Positions 1 through 10,997 are shown, counted from the stretch's first letter. The stretch: 64,000 nucleotides of DNA from Actinostola sp. cb2023 (GCA_033675265.1 JAUJYZ010000948.1:239501-303500), one strand, 5' to 3'. The notes: generated by a model from the sequence alone, not told the origin. A program made the numbers and translations.

Positions 1-554
1 AATGTGCAAGCACAAAGTTGGTGTAGAGTTTCATGAACTCACAACAAACAAAACAAAAACCTATAATAACAGAACTTAAATGGATGAACAAAAAAGTACT
101 TAGGTTATGAAATTAGAACAATACAATGAAAGTGAATGGGAATCCCGTTATATTTAGTTGTGCCCGCAGTTTTGGGTACTTTTGAGATCATCATCGACTT
201 CTAACTTGTTTCGGGGCTAATGTGGGCACCTAATAAAAGACGCTCATCGCCGATTTCATTATGTCAAAGCTTTAAATGTGAGTCAATTAAAAGTAGGCGA
301 TGCGCGCAAGCAACACCTGCTTACAAAGAACAAAAGCAATTAGGAATGGCCGGAAATCGCTATTATTATATTACTAAGAGAAACCCCGAAGAGAGGACAT
401 TGAGACAGTTTCCTCGTCACCAAAACCCACGCCAAAGAGATACATTTAAAAGTGACTGCGCATAACTAACCTAGCAGCACAACCAAAGGAATGAGCAAGG
501 GTGTTCGTCAGTGGAACGCACGTTAGTAATTCCAAGGCGTCAAAAGACTTGCAA
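1..554. other. Upstream flank of the neuropeptide gene
   Basis: No convincing exon was seen. The short open frame at 220-465 has no recognisable domain. The open frame of the next gene extends upstream of 555 without an ATG, so this stretch probably holds its 5' UTR and promoter. No clear TATA box or splice acceptor could be assigned. Confidence 0.4.
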
Positions 555-3500
555 ATGTTACTAATAACTAAGACAGTCCTTTCTTTGGTTTTTGTCTCAG
601 TTCTTTGCCAATGTTCAACTTCTTCGTCGTCGGACAAAGCTCGGCGCAAAGGAAATCGCCATTCGCCTTTAGAAGGCCTCCACAAAGAATGCCAAGGAGG
701 AGGTTGTCTTAAGCAGAACGAAGAAAAGAAAAGTGTTTTTCAGCGCATTTTTGAATGTCGGAGAGGGACACCTTGCGTTCGATCATCCGCAAGGAAAATT
801 GACACGAGGGGACCATGTTTTCCTAAGCGATGTCAAGATGATGAACAAACAGCCCAACCACCAGAATGTCAACAAGCTGAAGGATGTAACTCCAAAATAA
901 CTCCGTTAGATTCAAAAAAGGCTGCACAACAGAACGAAGAAATTCACCCGGAGAACGAAGAAATTCACCCGGAATGTAAACCAGGTGAAATTGACTGTGA
1001 CGCCCAAAGAACGTTTCATCAAAAACAGAAAAACCATAAACTGTTGGAATATGAAAATTGTATAGATGGAAGTTTGGATTGCCGTAGAAAAAAGAAAGCA
1101 CACTCGGGATTGAATGTAGGGTTTCTAACATCCACTGAAAGAAAAATGAGAAAACCATTTCAACCATCACAACCCCACGAGGAAGATACACTGCGTTGTC
1201 CTCCTGGTTTATGGTGTAAAAGATACCTTGGAGAAACGGAGTCACGAAAAATGGGCTTCCGATCTTCCGATGAAATGGAAGACTGCCCACCAGGACTTTG
1301 GTGCAAACGCCGTAACAAAGACAATGCTAAAACAATGGGACTCGACGACATAAAAGCAATTGCAAAATGTGCGTCTGAGAATGGGTGCAACAATGAAAAA
1401 AGGTCAGAATTGCGAACAGCTTGTCCGCCTGGTCTTTGGTGTAAAAGGAGCTTAAGCAAATCGGATGCTGACATATTAGGATTTGAAACTTCCCGCAGCC
1501 TTGCACGGTGCCCACCTGGACTGTGGTGTAAGCGCACAACACAAATACGCAGACGGAGCCATGGAGTGATCTGTCCACCTGGTCTTTGGTGCAAAAGAGG
1601 ACTGGACAAATCTGATGCCATTGCAATGGGATACGAAACTTCTCACAGCCTTCCAAACTGTCCTCCTGGACTTTGGTGCAAGCGAGATCTACGTTCCCAA
1701 TCGGGAGAACCAAAGTGTCCACCTGGTCTTTGGTGCAAAAGAGGACTGGACAAATCTGATGCCATTGCAATGGGATACGAAACTTCTCACAGCCTTCCAA
1801 ACTGTCCTCCTGGACTTTGGTGCAAGCGAGATCTACGTTCCAAATCGGGAAAATCAAAGTGTCCACCTGGTCTTTGGTGCAAAAGAGGACTGGACAAATC
1901 TGATGCCATTGCAATGGGATACGAAACTTCTCATAGTCTTCCAAACTGTCCTCCTGGACTTTGGTGCAAGCGAGATCTACGTTCCCAATCGGGAGAACCA
2001 AAGTGTCCACCTGGTCTTTGGTGCAAAAGAGGACTGGAGAAATCTGATGCCATTGCAATCGGTTTCGAAACTTCGCACAGCCTTCCAAACTGTCCTCCTG
2101 GACTTTGGTGCAAGCGAGATCTACGTTCCAAATCGGGAAAACCAAAGTGTCCTCCTGGTCTTTGGTGCAAAAGAGGACTGGACAAATCTGATGCCATTGC
2201 AATGGGCTTCGAAACTTCTCATAGCCTTCCAAACTGTCCTCCTGGACTTTGGTGCAAGCGAGATCTACGTTCCAAATCGGGAAAATCAAAGTGTCCACCT
2301 GGTCTTTGGTGCAAAAGAGGACTGAACAAATCTGATGCCATTGCAATGGGCTTCGAAACTTCTCACAGTCTTCCAAACTGTCCCCCTGGACTTTGGTGCA
2401 AGCGAGATCTACGTTTCCAATCGGGAGAACCAGAGTGTCCACCTGGTCTTTGGTGCAAAAGAGGACTGGACAAATCTGATGCCATTGCAATGGGCTTCGA
2501 AACTTCTCATAGCCTTCCAAACTGTCCTCCTGGACTTTGGTGCAAGCGAGATCTACGTTCCAAATCGGGAAAATCAAAGTGTCCACCTGGTCTTTGGTGC
2601 AAAAGAGGACTGGACAAATCTGATGCCATTGCAATGGGCTTCGAAACTACTCACAGTCTTCCAAACTGTCCCCCTGGACTTTGGTGCAAGCGAGATCTAC
2701 GTTCCCAATCGGGAAAACCAAAGTGTCCTCCTGGTCTTTGGTGCAAAAGAGGACTGAACAAATCTGATGCCATTGCAATGGGATACGAAACTTCTCACAG
2801 TCTTCCAAACTGTCCTCCTGGACTTTGGTGCAAGCGAGATATACGTTCCAAATCGGGAAAACCAAAGTGTCCACCTGGTCTTTGGTGCAAAAGAGGACTG
2901 GACAAATCTGATGCCATTGCAATGGGATACGAAACTTCGCACAGCCTTCCAAACTGTCCTCCTGGACTTTGGTGCAAGCGAGATCTACGTTCCCAATCGG
3001 GAGAACCAAAGTGTCCACCTGGTCTTTGGTGCAAAAGAGGATTGGAGAAATCTGATGCCATTGCAATGGGATACGAAACTTCTCTCAGTCTTCCAAACTG
3101 TCCTCCTGGACTTTGGTGCAAGCGAGATTTACGTTCCCAATCGGGAGAACCAAAGTGTCCACCTGGTCTTTGGTGCAAAAGAGGAATGGACAAATCTGAT
3201 GCCATTGCAATGGGATACGAAACTTCTCACAGTCTTCCAAACTGTCCTCCTGGACTTTGGTGCAAGCGAGATTTACGTTCCCAATCGGGAGAACCAAAGT
3301 GTCCACCTGGTCTTTGGTGCAAAAGAGGACTGGACAAATCTGATGCCATTGCAATGGGATACGAAACTTCTCACAGTCTTCCAAACTGCCCTCCTGGACT
3401 TTGGTGCAAGCGAGATCTACGTTCCCAATCGGGAGAACCAAAGTGTCCACCTGGTCTTTGGTGCAAAAGAGGACTGGACAAATCTGATGCCATTGCCATT

Positions 3501-3903
3501 GCAATGGGATACGAAACTTCTCACAGTCTTCCAAACTGCCCTCCTGGACTTTGGTGCAAGCGAGATCTACGTTCCCAATCGGGAGAACCAAAGTGTCCAC
3601 CTGGTCTTTGGTGCAAAAGAGGACTGGACAAATCTGATGCCATTGCAATGGGATACGAAACTTCTCACAGTCTTCCAAACAATGGGATACGAAACTTCTC
3701 ACAGTCTTCCAAACTGCCCTCCTGGACTTTGGTGCAAGCGAGATCTACGTTCCCAATCGGGAGAACCAAAGTGTCCACCTGGTCTTTGGTGCAAAAGAGG
3801 ACTGGACAAATCTGATGCCATTGCAATGGGATACGAAACTTCTCACAGTCTTCCAAACTGCCCTCATGGACTTTGGTGCAAAAGACACAATCGACACAAT
3901 TGA
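555..3903 (+). CDS. Multi-copy CPPGLWC neuropeptide-like precursor (frameshifted near 3' end)
   Basis: This is a secreted precursor that should be cut at Lys-Arg sites into many short peptides. The start is placed at ATG 555 because a hydrophobic signal peptide (MLLITKTVLSLVFVSVLC) follows at once; the frame upstream to 501 has no ATG. Residues about 25-210 hold scattered Cys pairs (CQGGGC, CRRGTPC, CFPKRC, CQQAEGC, CKPGEIDC, CIDGSLDC). From 1195 onward come about 36 copies of CPPGLWC-KR: four divergent ones, then a homogenised 48-residue double unit, ending with one CPHGLWC variant. GLW before a dibasic site is the hallmark of cnidarian GLWamides, but the usual Gly amide donor is replaced by Cys, so a disulfide-closed heptapeptide with a free C-terminus is inferred. 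A 34-bp duplication at 3647-3714 shifts the frame; the last three copies and the stop at 3901-3903 lie in the +1 frame. Reading straight through stops at 3815. It appears to be a single exon. A structural or antimicrobial Cys peptide is an alternative. Confidence 0.85.
1572..3884 (+). repeat. 144-bp coding tandem repeat of the precursor
   Basis: About sixteen 144-bp units, each coding two CPPGLWCKR copies separated by two alternating spacers: GLDKSDAIAMGYETSHSLPN (20 residues) and DLRSQSGEPK (10 residues). Variation is light (D/E/N in the first spacer, GY/GF, Q/K and E/K in the second), and one unit carries an extra Ala-Ile. Such uniformity points to recent unequal exchange or gene conversion. 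The array also opens long frames in other phases and on the minus strand, which are by-products. Confidence 0.95.
3647..3714 (+). repeat. 34-bp tandem duplication causing a frameshift
   Basis: Bases 3647-3680 are repeated exactly at 3681-3714. Since 34 is not a multiple of 3, the precursor frame shifts by one. The proper CPPGLWCKR reading resumes in the +1 frame and reaches a stop at 3903. It could be a real allele or an assembly slip in a repetitive region. Confidence 0.9.
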
Positions 3904-4405
3904 ATTACGAATAAGTAGTGAAATGGACCATCAATGACCAGCTGAAGGTAACTGGAACAATGTTTCGTGAGAGTTAAAGAATTCACTATAATTAATAAAT
4001 AATTAATTAAGCAAAAGACGTTATAGAAATATAATTAATATATAAACCACAGAAAACTTAGGAGGTATAGCATTTGTATAGATATATTCAATCAAATTAT
4101 TCCTGATCAGTACTACTGAAATATCTGCCCGTCAAATTGTTTTACTTTAAGTTTGTAAAAATCTGCAATTAAAAATGTATTAAACCTATTTAAACGTTGT
4201 AGTTTTACAATTGTTTTCACTTTTCACCAACGAATACCTTGGGTATCAGAGGCCGAGAGGGGACCCAGAGGCCGAGAGGGGACCCAGAGGCCGAGAGGGG
4301 ACCGGGAGAGATTGAAGAGAGGGGGAAGGGAGACTCTGGTCACACGAGTCGCCAGCCTCACTTTCGTGAGTGCAATATGCCGATGAACTCGCAAAACCGG
4401 TTTGA
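3904..4405. other. 3' flank of the neuropeptide gene with a short triplicate repeat
   Basis: AT-rich probable 3' UTR with an AATAAA-type signal near 3994. A 19-bp unit (AGAGGCCGAGAGGGGACCC) is repeated three times at about 4248-4304. No gene seen. Confidence 0.5.
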
Positions 4406-4412
4406 GTTTGTT

Positions 4413-5860
4413 CAGGAGCCCATTACTAGGAGCCTTCCTCTCCTATAATAGGTTTGTGTGACATCAAATGCACAAATTGGGCTAAAAATAGAACACTCAT
4501 TAAAAATTCCGCGCGATTAACCAATCATGTCGCGTCTTACACAATAGGAATTTGACGTCATATTCAACACTGCTAGCTTTGCTTTCAATGTCGGCCGAAA
4601 GCGTACCGTGTAGTTCCAGTGATTCTAATAAAAGAATCAGAATCTAGTGAAATTTCAGATCAGTTTCGTCGTCTGACTTCAGTACTTCATCAAGCGAGGA
4701 AGAACAATGATTGAAAACATTAAAAACAAAACAAAAAAGCAACTCCAGGTATTATTATTTATATCAAAACTTCAAGTGCGAGAACTTCTAAAAACAAAGC
4801 TACTATAGTTAAAAAGGCCAGTTCAAAACCCGGCCAAAAAACGAACGTCTTCTGCTCTATCTGAGAAGGATATCATGGATAATCTCTTACGAAGAACCTA
4901 ATTAAACTTGTGCAGGACTAGCAGTGAGAACCAAGCTAATGAATATTCCAAACCGCCGGTGTGTTTTGCTAATTTAATAGCAATTGTTATCTGAAACGCA
5001 GCAAAATGAATTACGAACTTTGAAGTTAATTGAAGTAGGATTTTGTCGAAAATTCTCGACACTGTCACAAAGTTCTTTCTAAAACAGCGAAGTGAGGTAC
5101 AGAGGAGCTTATTTTTCTGTGGCCTGGATGAAGATTTTAGCGCATTTTTATTCATCGGCTGATCTTGGAGTGCCGGCCGTTTCTTGCCTTCTTTGAACTG
5201 AAGACGCCTTTGGCGAATGAACTTCGCATACACTTAGTGATAACCCTCTTGTTTTAGTGTTCTTTGCCGCTCTTTAAGGCACGGTTCGTCGGTTGAAAGT
5301 TTCAGTTGTTTTTCGACTATCTTTCGGCGAAGAAGTTATTTAGCAAAGTGCACATTTGTGTGGTTTAATTGTTATGTTGGCGCCGCTATCCAACTTTTGC
5401 TTCATCAGAGTCGAAATCATTGGAGAACGCTTCATTCTTACGAAGACTAAATCATGAATCAAAAACCAACAAAAGAAAGCTGATAAAACAAGAATAAACA
5501 TATGAAGCGATAGGTATAAGAACGTAGAAGAATTTCGCGACAACGTGAGTCGCCGAGTCGCCAAACTAAACTGAAAGTCGCCACTAAGCGCTCTGGCAGT
5601 ATGTCAGTTTATTGATACATGTGATTCATTCATTGTACACAGTTGTCTCGTTCTTGTGCAAGGGAAAACTAGACTTGGACTTCCATGGATTAAGAATATC
5701 AATATTTTGGATCAAGTCCTCGCGTCTTCCGTTTTGGCGGCCATTTTATTTTTCAATTTGAAATTCTTCGGAAATTTGCATATCTAAAAATAGCCCAATT
5801 TGTGCATTTGATGTCACATGAACCTATTACTAGAGGAAGGCTCCTAGTAATGGGCTCCTG
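4413..5860. mobile_element. Non-autonomous hAT-like DNA transposon with TIRs and 7-bp TSD
   Basis: Inverted termini of about 80 bp start with CAGGAGCCCATTACTAGGAG at 4413 and end with the inverse at 5860. Both ends are flanked by GTTTGTT (4406-4412 and 5861-5867), a direct target duplication. The CAG terminus and 7-8 bp duplication suit the hAT superfamily. The interior has no transposase that I recognise; the short minus-strand frames at 4898-5233 and 5340-5564 match nothing I know. It probably moved with an enzyme supplied elsewhere. Confidence 0.75.
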
Positions 5861-5867
5861 GTTTGTT

Positions 5868-6003
5868 ATGATGTTCCGTCACGGTACGGAATCGAAGACA
5901 TTCTATTCAACCAATCACAGCGCGCAAAATCATTGCTCAACCAATCAGAATGCTTGGACACGGCACGGTTACTGCACGGCACGAACCGTAGCTACTTCCC
6001 ACA
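5868..6003. mobile_element. Diverged copy of a ~200-bp MITE family
   Basis: Shares the internal block AACCAATCACAGCGCGCAAA and the following CATTGCTCAACCAATCAGAATGCTTGG with the copies at 19856-20060 and 35051-35254. The ends are eroded here. Non-coding. Confidence 0.6.
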
Positions 6004-6754
6004 TGCACTTCTTTTGTGGTTTTACCCAAGGTTCCTTACGGTCGTAGGCTAGATTCTTTTCAGCGACAACGCTTTTTGAACCAGCTGTGCATCGTAGGAA
6101 TTACAAAGCATTCTCACATCACAGAAATAAACATGGAACTTGTGATTCGCGTTAGAAAATAGTTCGGAATTCACATTCAAATAATCATGTTACTACAGCA
6201 CTTTATCAGTGTGGTTTTATTGTCTATACTACATCTTACAGCGTTCGTACGGATCTCCTGAGGAGGGGGGTTTGTCTCTAAAAACACAAACAAAATTGAA
6301 CAGTTTTCGTTCGTTCGTATCGACTCCAGATCAATTTCCTTGATTTTCACGTTGTTCTCTGTGTTTTACGGGCGACTTTCCAGGCCCAAAAAGTTCCCGG
6401 GTCTTTCAAGAGAGGCCTGGGTTCCAGTGGTTAACATACTGTCCCTCCCCTCCAACGTCGGCTAAACAGAACTGTCCTCTGGAACCACTTGCTCGTACTT
6501 TTCTGTATTCCGTGACATTATGTTATATTGCAATTAGGTGTTTTGTTTGTAAGAATCGATTAGCATTCACTATGATGATTAGAGATCTATCAGCTGACCA
6601 ATAGTCGGTGACGAAACTGCCGGTCTTGACGTCACAGTTCCTATGGCAACGGAGTTGTCAAGTGATTGCTGGTGGATTGGTGATCGCGATGCGCCATGGG
6701 AACCTTTAGATATAAATGCAACATATAAGTATTTTACATCCATTGTCGTTGGGG
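6004..6754. other. Gene-free stretch
   Basis: No supported exon, RNA gene or repeat was recognised between the two MITEs. A short overlapping frame pair at 6579-6887 has no domain and probably reflects the neighbouring element. Confidence 0.4.
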
Positions 6755-6979
6755 CTGTTTCTCGAAAGCCCCGTAAACGTTTCAGGCCCGAAAAGACATC
6801 CCAGAAATCTGAGACACTTACTCTACAAAGCTGTTCTTTTGACATGTTTTTAATATGAACAAACTTTCCCTTCATGCAAAGTTTCATATCTGTAAATTAC
6901 AGTACTTTGTTTTGAAGATATAGATTTCTAAAGAAAGGCTTTTCGGGCCCGATAAGCTTTCGGGGCTTTCGAGAAACAA
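6755..6979. mobile_element. Short inverted-repeat element (MITE)
   Basis: The left arm GTTTCTCGAAAGCCCC near 6757-6772 is inverted at 6962-6978. Inner parts of the arms also pair (AGGCCCGAAAAG against CTTTTCGGGCC). The AT-rich centre has no coding sign. Confidence 0.65.
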
Positions 6980-7216
6980 GAAAAGAACGCTTATAATACC
7001 TTGGACGGGTCTCTCGTGGTGTGGTGTACCTTGGACAAGAAATGATGTATCGATACTTTCATCTGGAAAAAAAGGGAAACAATTTTGAAAAAGGAAACGA
7101 AAGAACGAACAAACGAATACATGGGAATGAATTATTATTATTTCGCTAGTTTTCCTTATTAATAAACCGTGCGCTATGACTGAGGGGCTTTGTTGCGCAA
7201 AGTATTACTGTAATCC

Positions 7217-7550
7217 TTATAAAATAACTATGATATAACGCGCGCTCTGATTGGCCATTATAAAATAACTATGATATAACGCGCGCTCTGATTTTGGCGA
7301 TATAAATATACCACGCGAAAAATATAACGCGCGCTCTGATTTGCCATTATAAAATAACTATGATATAACGCGCGCTCTGATTTGCCATTATAAAATAACT
7401 ATGATATAACGCGCGCTCTGATTTGCCATTATAAAATAACTATGATATAACGCGCGCTCTGATTTGCCATTATAAAATAACTATGATATAACGCGCGCTC
7501 TGATTGGCCATTATAAAATAACTATGATATAACGCGCGCTCTGATTTGCC
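7217..7550. repeat. 41-bp tandem repeat carrying an ACGCGCGCTC core
   Basis: Eight units of about 41 bp, each running TTATAAAATAACTATGATAT, then AACGCGCGCTCTGATTTGCC. The third unit (7299-7346) is degenerate. Every unit pairs an AT-rich half with a CpG-rich ACGCGCGCTC core. Confidence 0.9.
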
Positions 7551-7865
7551 AAAGGATTCGTATGCCGTGTGCTCTATGAGGGCACAGACATATCTAGGGA
7601 CCGATATTCAACATTTTTGAAACGAACAAAATTGAAAACTTGCCTTAAAATCATACTGGTATTTTATAAAAGAAATAGAAAACTTGTCTGCTGTGCTATG
7701 TACAGATTTAGAGCACTTGGGGACTCGTGCTTCTCCGAACACTTCTCTCGTGATCTAATCAGTCTACGCGTGCTCTAAATGCACATAGCACGCGCGTTTT
7801 AAAGGTTTGCACCCGATATAACATTTTCATGTTGAACCACGCGACTGTGACTTGTTAGTTGGAGC
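7551..7865. other. Gene-free stretch
   Basis: No domain is recognisable in the 69-codon frame at 7569-7778, and no splice-supported exon was found. Confidence 0.4.
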
Positions 7866-8003
7866 CGTTTTTGTACGAGTGGGAAAGTTACGGTACCGCG
7901 CCGTATTGAAAGAGTTTGATAGGATGAGATGCATCTGCACGCTTTTTGATTGGTTCAGAAAGGAAGCCATTTGAGTGTCACGGTACCGTAGGTTTCCCAC
8001 CCC
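7866..8003. mobile_element. MITE copy with GTGGGAA arms
   Basis: The left end TTTTTGTACGAGTGGGAAAG and the right end GGTTTCCCACC, with inner GTTACGGTACCG against CGGTACCGTA, resemble the termini of the copies at 19856 and 35051. The interior differs, so it is either a relative or a strongly diverged copy. Confidence 0.55.
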
Positions 8004-8447
8004 GGCATACACACACTGAATTTCGTTGGAATAATTATATTACAAAACAATGAATGAATGAATGAAAACCTTTATTTAAACAGGGTATTCCCTTCAGTAA
8101 CAAAACGTACTGATATCAATGGGAGCCCTAACAAGGTAGTTCTCTTCCTCTAAAGAAGTGTTATATTTGAATTCATTATTGCAGCAAATTTAGTTTGCAC
8201 TTCAATTCCAACGAATTTCCGAATTCACGGGTAGCAAGTCCGAAGTTCCCCACGAAGTCAGTCGTTTCAAAGTTCCCGAGTTCAAGTAGAACTTCAGAAC
8301 GAACTTCCGAAACCGCTCGTCCAAAGTTTTGTGAAAGGTGCTGTAAAGCAATACTTACTTAAGAAGTCGTCGTAGCTAAGTCTTCTGTCTAGCGTAAAAC
8401 CTGCGACAAGAGACAAATAATATAATTGAACTTCTCATAAACGGCCA
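8004..8447. other. Gene-free stretch with a microsatellite-tailed repeat end
   Basis: At 8049-8090 a (GAAT)n tract adjoins AACCTTTATTTAAACAGGGT, which also appears near 27215, 28220 and 34230 beside other simple tracts. No gene seen. Confidence 0.4.
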
Positions 8448-8716
8448 CTCAAGCCGCGGCTACACGCGCGATTTTTTGCTTGCACAGCCGACGCGAGATT
8501 TTTTTGAAATTACCAAGACGCAGTGGTGGCTACACGCGACTTTGTCACGAAAAATCCAACTCAATTAATTTCTCGCGACTTTCTTTTGCGATTTTTTTCA
8601 GCTGTCGCGTCGCCTGTGCAAGGGTGGTTACACGTGCGATTTTCACCGCGCGTTGGTGATTTCAAAAAATCGCGTCGCCTATGCAAGCAAAAAATCGCTC
8701 GTGTAGCCGCGGCTTG
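8448..8716. mobile_element. Fold-back element
   Basis: The left arm AAGCCGCGGCTACACGCGCG and following GATTTTTTGCTTGCAC are inverted at the right end (GTGCAAGC-like, AAAAAATCGC, GTGTAGCCGCGGCTT), about 50 bp per arm. Inner subrepeats of the form GTGGNTACACG also occur. Non-coding. Confidence 0.75.
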
Positions 8717-8966
8717 GGACAAAATTACGCGGTCGTTGTTAGAGGTGGCCGTTATGTAGAGGTAGGTGGTCGCTGTGGTGAGGTTTCAATAACAATAAAT
8801 GTATGGCCCGTTTAATAGATGTGTCCGATTGACAGAGGTGTCAGGTTAATAAAGGTGACTGCTTTATAGAGGGAGTTTTTACAGTAAATATCGGCGGGAT
8901 ATTTCGGGTCCCAGTCCACCGTCCGCTCACCGACATGGCGTCCGCTTAATAAGGCGTCCGCGGAGC

Positions 8967-9500
8967 TTAAGGTGGCTCAAAGTAGTTTTTTACTGACCAC
9001 ACTTCCACTTTTCATTCGGCGAACTGATAGACTTATCCTAGACCGATCAAAACGACTTTTGCACCAGTTATCGGGTAAAGATGGAAATTTAGAATTATGT
9101 CAATTTCAGCTCGATCGAGGTTTCCTTGGCAACGATAAACAAAGATAGTTGAAATCAGTTTTTCTAAAATATCTCAAGATTTCGATGAGCCCTAGACAAG
9201 CGACTATATGCATGATAAACTACATACTAAGGCAAAGTAGCTGAGACAGAATTCAAACTGCTTGATCAGAGCGATTTTGAATAATTCCCAGAAAGAATGT
9301 TTATGCAAATTATTCAAAATCGCTCTCTTATCGTTGCCAAGGAAACCTCGATCGAGCTGAAATTGACATGATTCTAAATTTCCATCTTTGCCCGTTAACT
9401 GGTGCAAAAGTCGTTTTGATCGGTCTAGGATAAGTCTATCAATTCGCCGAAAGAAAAGTAGAAGTGTGATCAGTAAAAAACTACTTCGAGCCACCTTAAT
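8967..9500. mobile_element. Fold-back element with ~165-bp arms
   Basis: The left arm (TTAAGGTGGCTCAAAGTAGT onward to the TTTCCTTGGCAACGATA region near 9137) is closely inverted from about 9328 to TTCGAGCCACCTTAA at 9486-9500. The centre is short. The open frame at 9204-9494 is only a reading of the right arm. Confidence 0.85.
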
Positions 9501-10997
9501 AAGGGGTTCGCTTAATAAGGGGTTCGCTTAATAAGGGGTTCGCTTAATAGAGGGGTTCGCTTAATAGAGGGGTTCGCTTAATAAGGGGTTCGCTTAATAA
9601 GGGGTTTGCAGGGGTTTGCTTAAAAGAGGGGTTCGCTTAATAAGAGGTTCGCTTGGGTTCGCTTGGGTTCACTTAATAAGGGGGTCGCTTAATAAGGGGG
9701 TTGCTTAATAAGGGTTTCGCTTAATAAGGGGTTCTCTTAATAAGGGGGTCGCTTAATAAGGGGGTCGTTTAATAAGGAGTTCGCTTAATAAGGGGTTCGC
9801 TTAATAAGGGGTTCGCTTAATAAGGGGTTTGCTTAATAAGGGGTTCGCTTAATAAGGGGTTCGCTTAATAAGGGGGTCGCTTAATAAGGAGTTTGCTTAA
9901 TAAGGGGGTCACTTAATAAGGGGTTCGCTTAATAAGGGGATCGCTTAATAAGGGGTTCGCTTAATAAGGGGTTCGCTTAATAAGGGGTTCGCTTAATAAG
10001 GGGTTCGCTTAATAAGGGGTTTGCTTAATAAGGGGTTCGCTTAATAAGGGTTCGCTTAATAAGGGGTTCGCTTAATAAGGAGTTTCGCTTAATAAGGAGT
10101 TTGCTTAATAAGGGGTTCACTTAATAAGGGGTTCGCTTAATGAGGGGTTCTCTTAATAAGGGGTTCGCTTAATAAGGGGTTCGCTTAATAAGGGGTTCGC
10201 TTAATAAGGGGTTCGCTTAATAAGGGGTTCGCTTAAAGGGGTTCGCTTAATAGAGGGGTTCGCTTAATAGAGGGGTTCGCTTAATAAGGGGTTCGCTTAA
10301 TAAGGGGTTTGCAGGGGTTCGCTTAAAAGAGGGGTTCGCTTAATAAGAGGTTCGCTTGGGTTCACTTAATAAGGGGTTTGCTTAATAAGGGGGTTGCTTA
10401 ATAAGGGGGTCGCTTAATAAGGGGTTCGCTTAATAAGGGGTTCTCTTAATAAGGGGGTCGCTTAATAAGGGGGTCGCTTAATAAGGAGTTTGCTTAATAA
10501 GGGGGTCGCTTAATAAGGAGTTTGCTTAATAAGGGGGTCACTTAATAAGGGGTTCGCTTAATGAGGGGTTCTCTTAATAAGGGGTTCGCTTAATAAGGGG
10601 TTCGCTTAATAAGGGGTTCGCTTAATAAGGGGTTCGCTTAATAAGGGGTTCGCTTAATAAGGGGTTCGCTTAATAAGGGGTTCGCTTAATAGAGGGGTTC
10701 GCTTAATAGAGGGGTTCGCTTAATAAGGGGTTCGCTTAATAAGGGGTTTGCAGGGGTTCGCTTAAAAGAGGGGTTCGCTTAATAAGAGGTTCGCTTGGGT
10801 TCACTTAATAAGGGGTTTGCTTAATAAGGGGGTTGCTTAATAAGGGGGTCGCTTAATAAGGGGTTCGCTTAATAAGGGGTTCTCTTAATAAGGGGGTCGC
10901 TTAATAAGGGGGTCGCTTAATAAGGAGTTTGCTTAATAAGGGGGTCACTTAATAAGGGGTTTGCTTAATGAGGGGTTCGCCTAATAAGGGGTTTGCT
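9501..10997. repeat. 16-bp tandem array (GGGGTTCGCTTAATAA)
   Basis: About 90 units of 16 bp with single-base variants (TTCGC, TTTGC, GTCGC, TTCTC). A higher-order segment of some 440 bp, marked by GGGGTTTGCAGGGGTTCGC, recurs near 9600, 10300 and 10735. A seed-like TCCGCTTAATAAGGCGTCCG lies at 8940-8960. The array ends about 20 bp from the HAUS6 stop codon, so that gene's 3' UTR must enter it. Confidence 0.95.

Noticed and set aside
1327..2634. 435-codon minus-strand frame and long +2/+3 frames over the GLW array
   Set aside because: They are phase shadows of the 144-bp coding repeat; only one frame has a signal peptide and processing sites.
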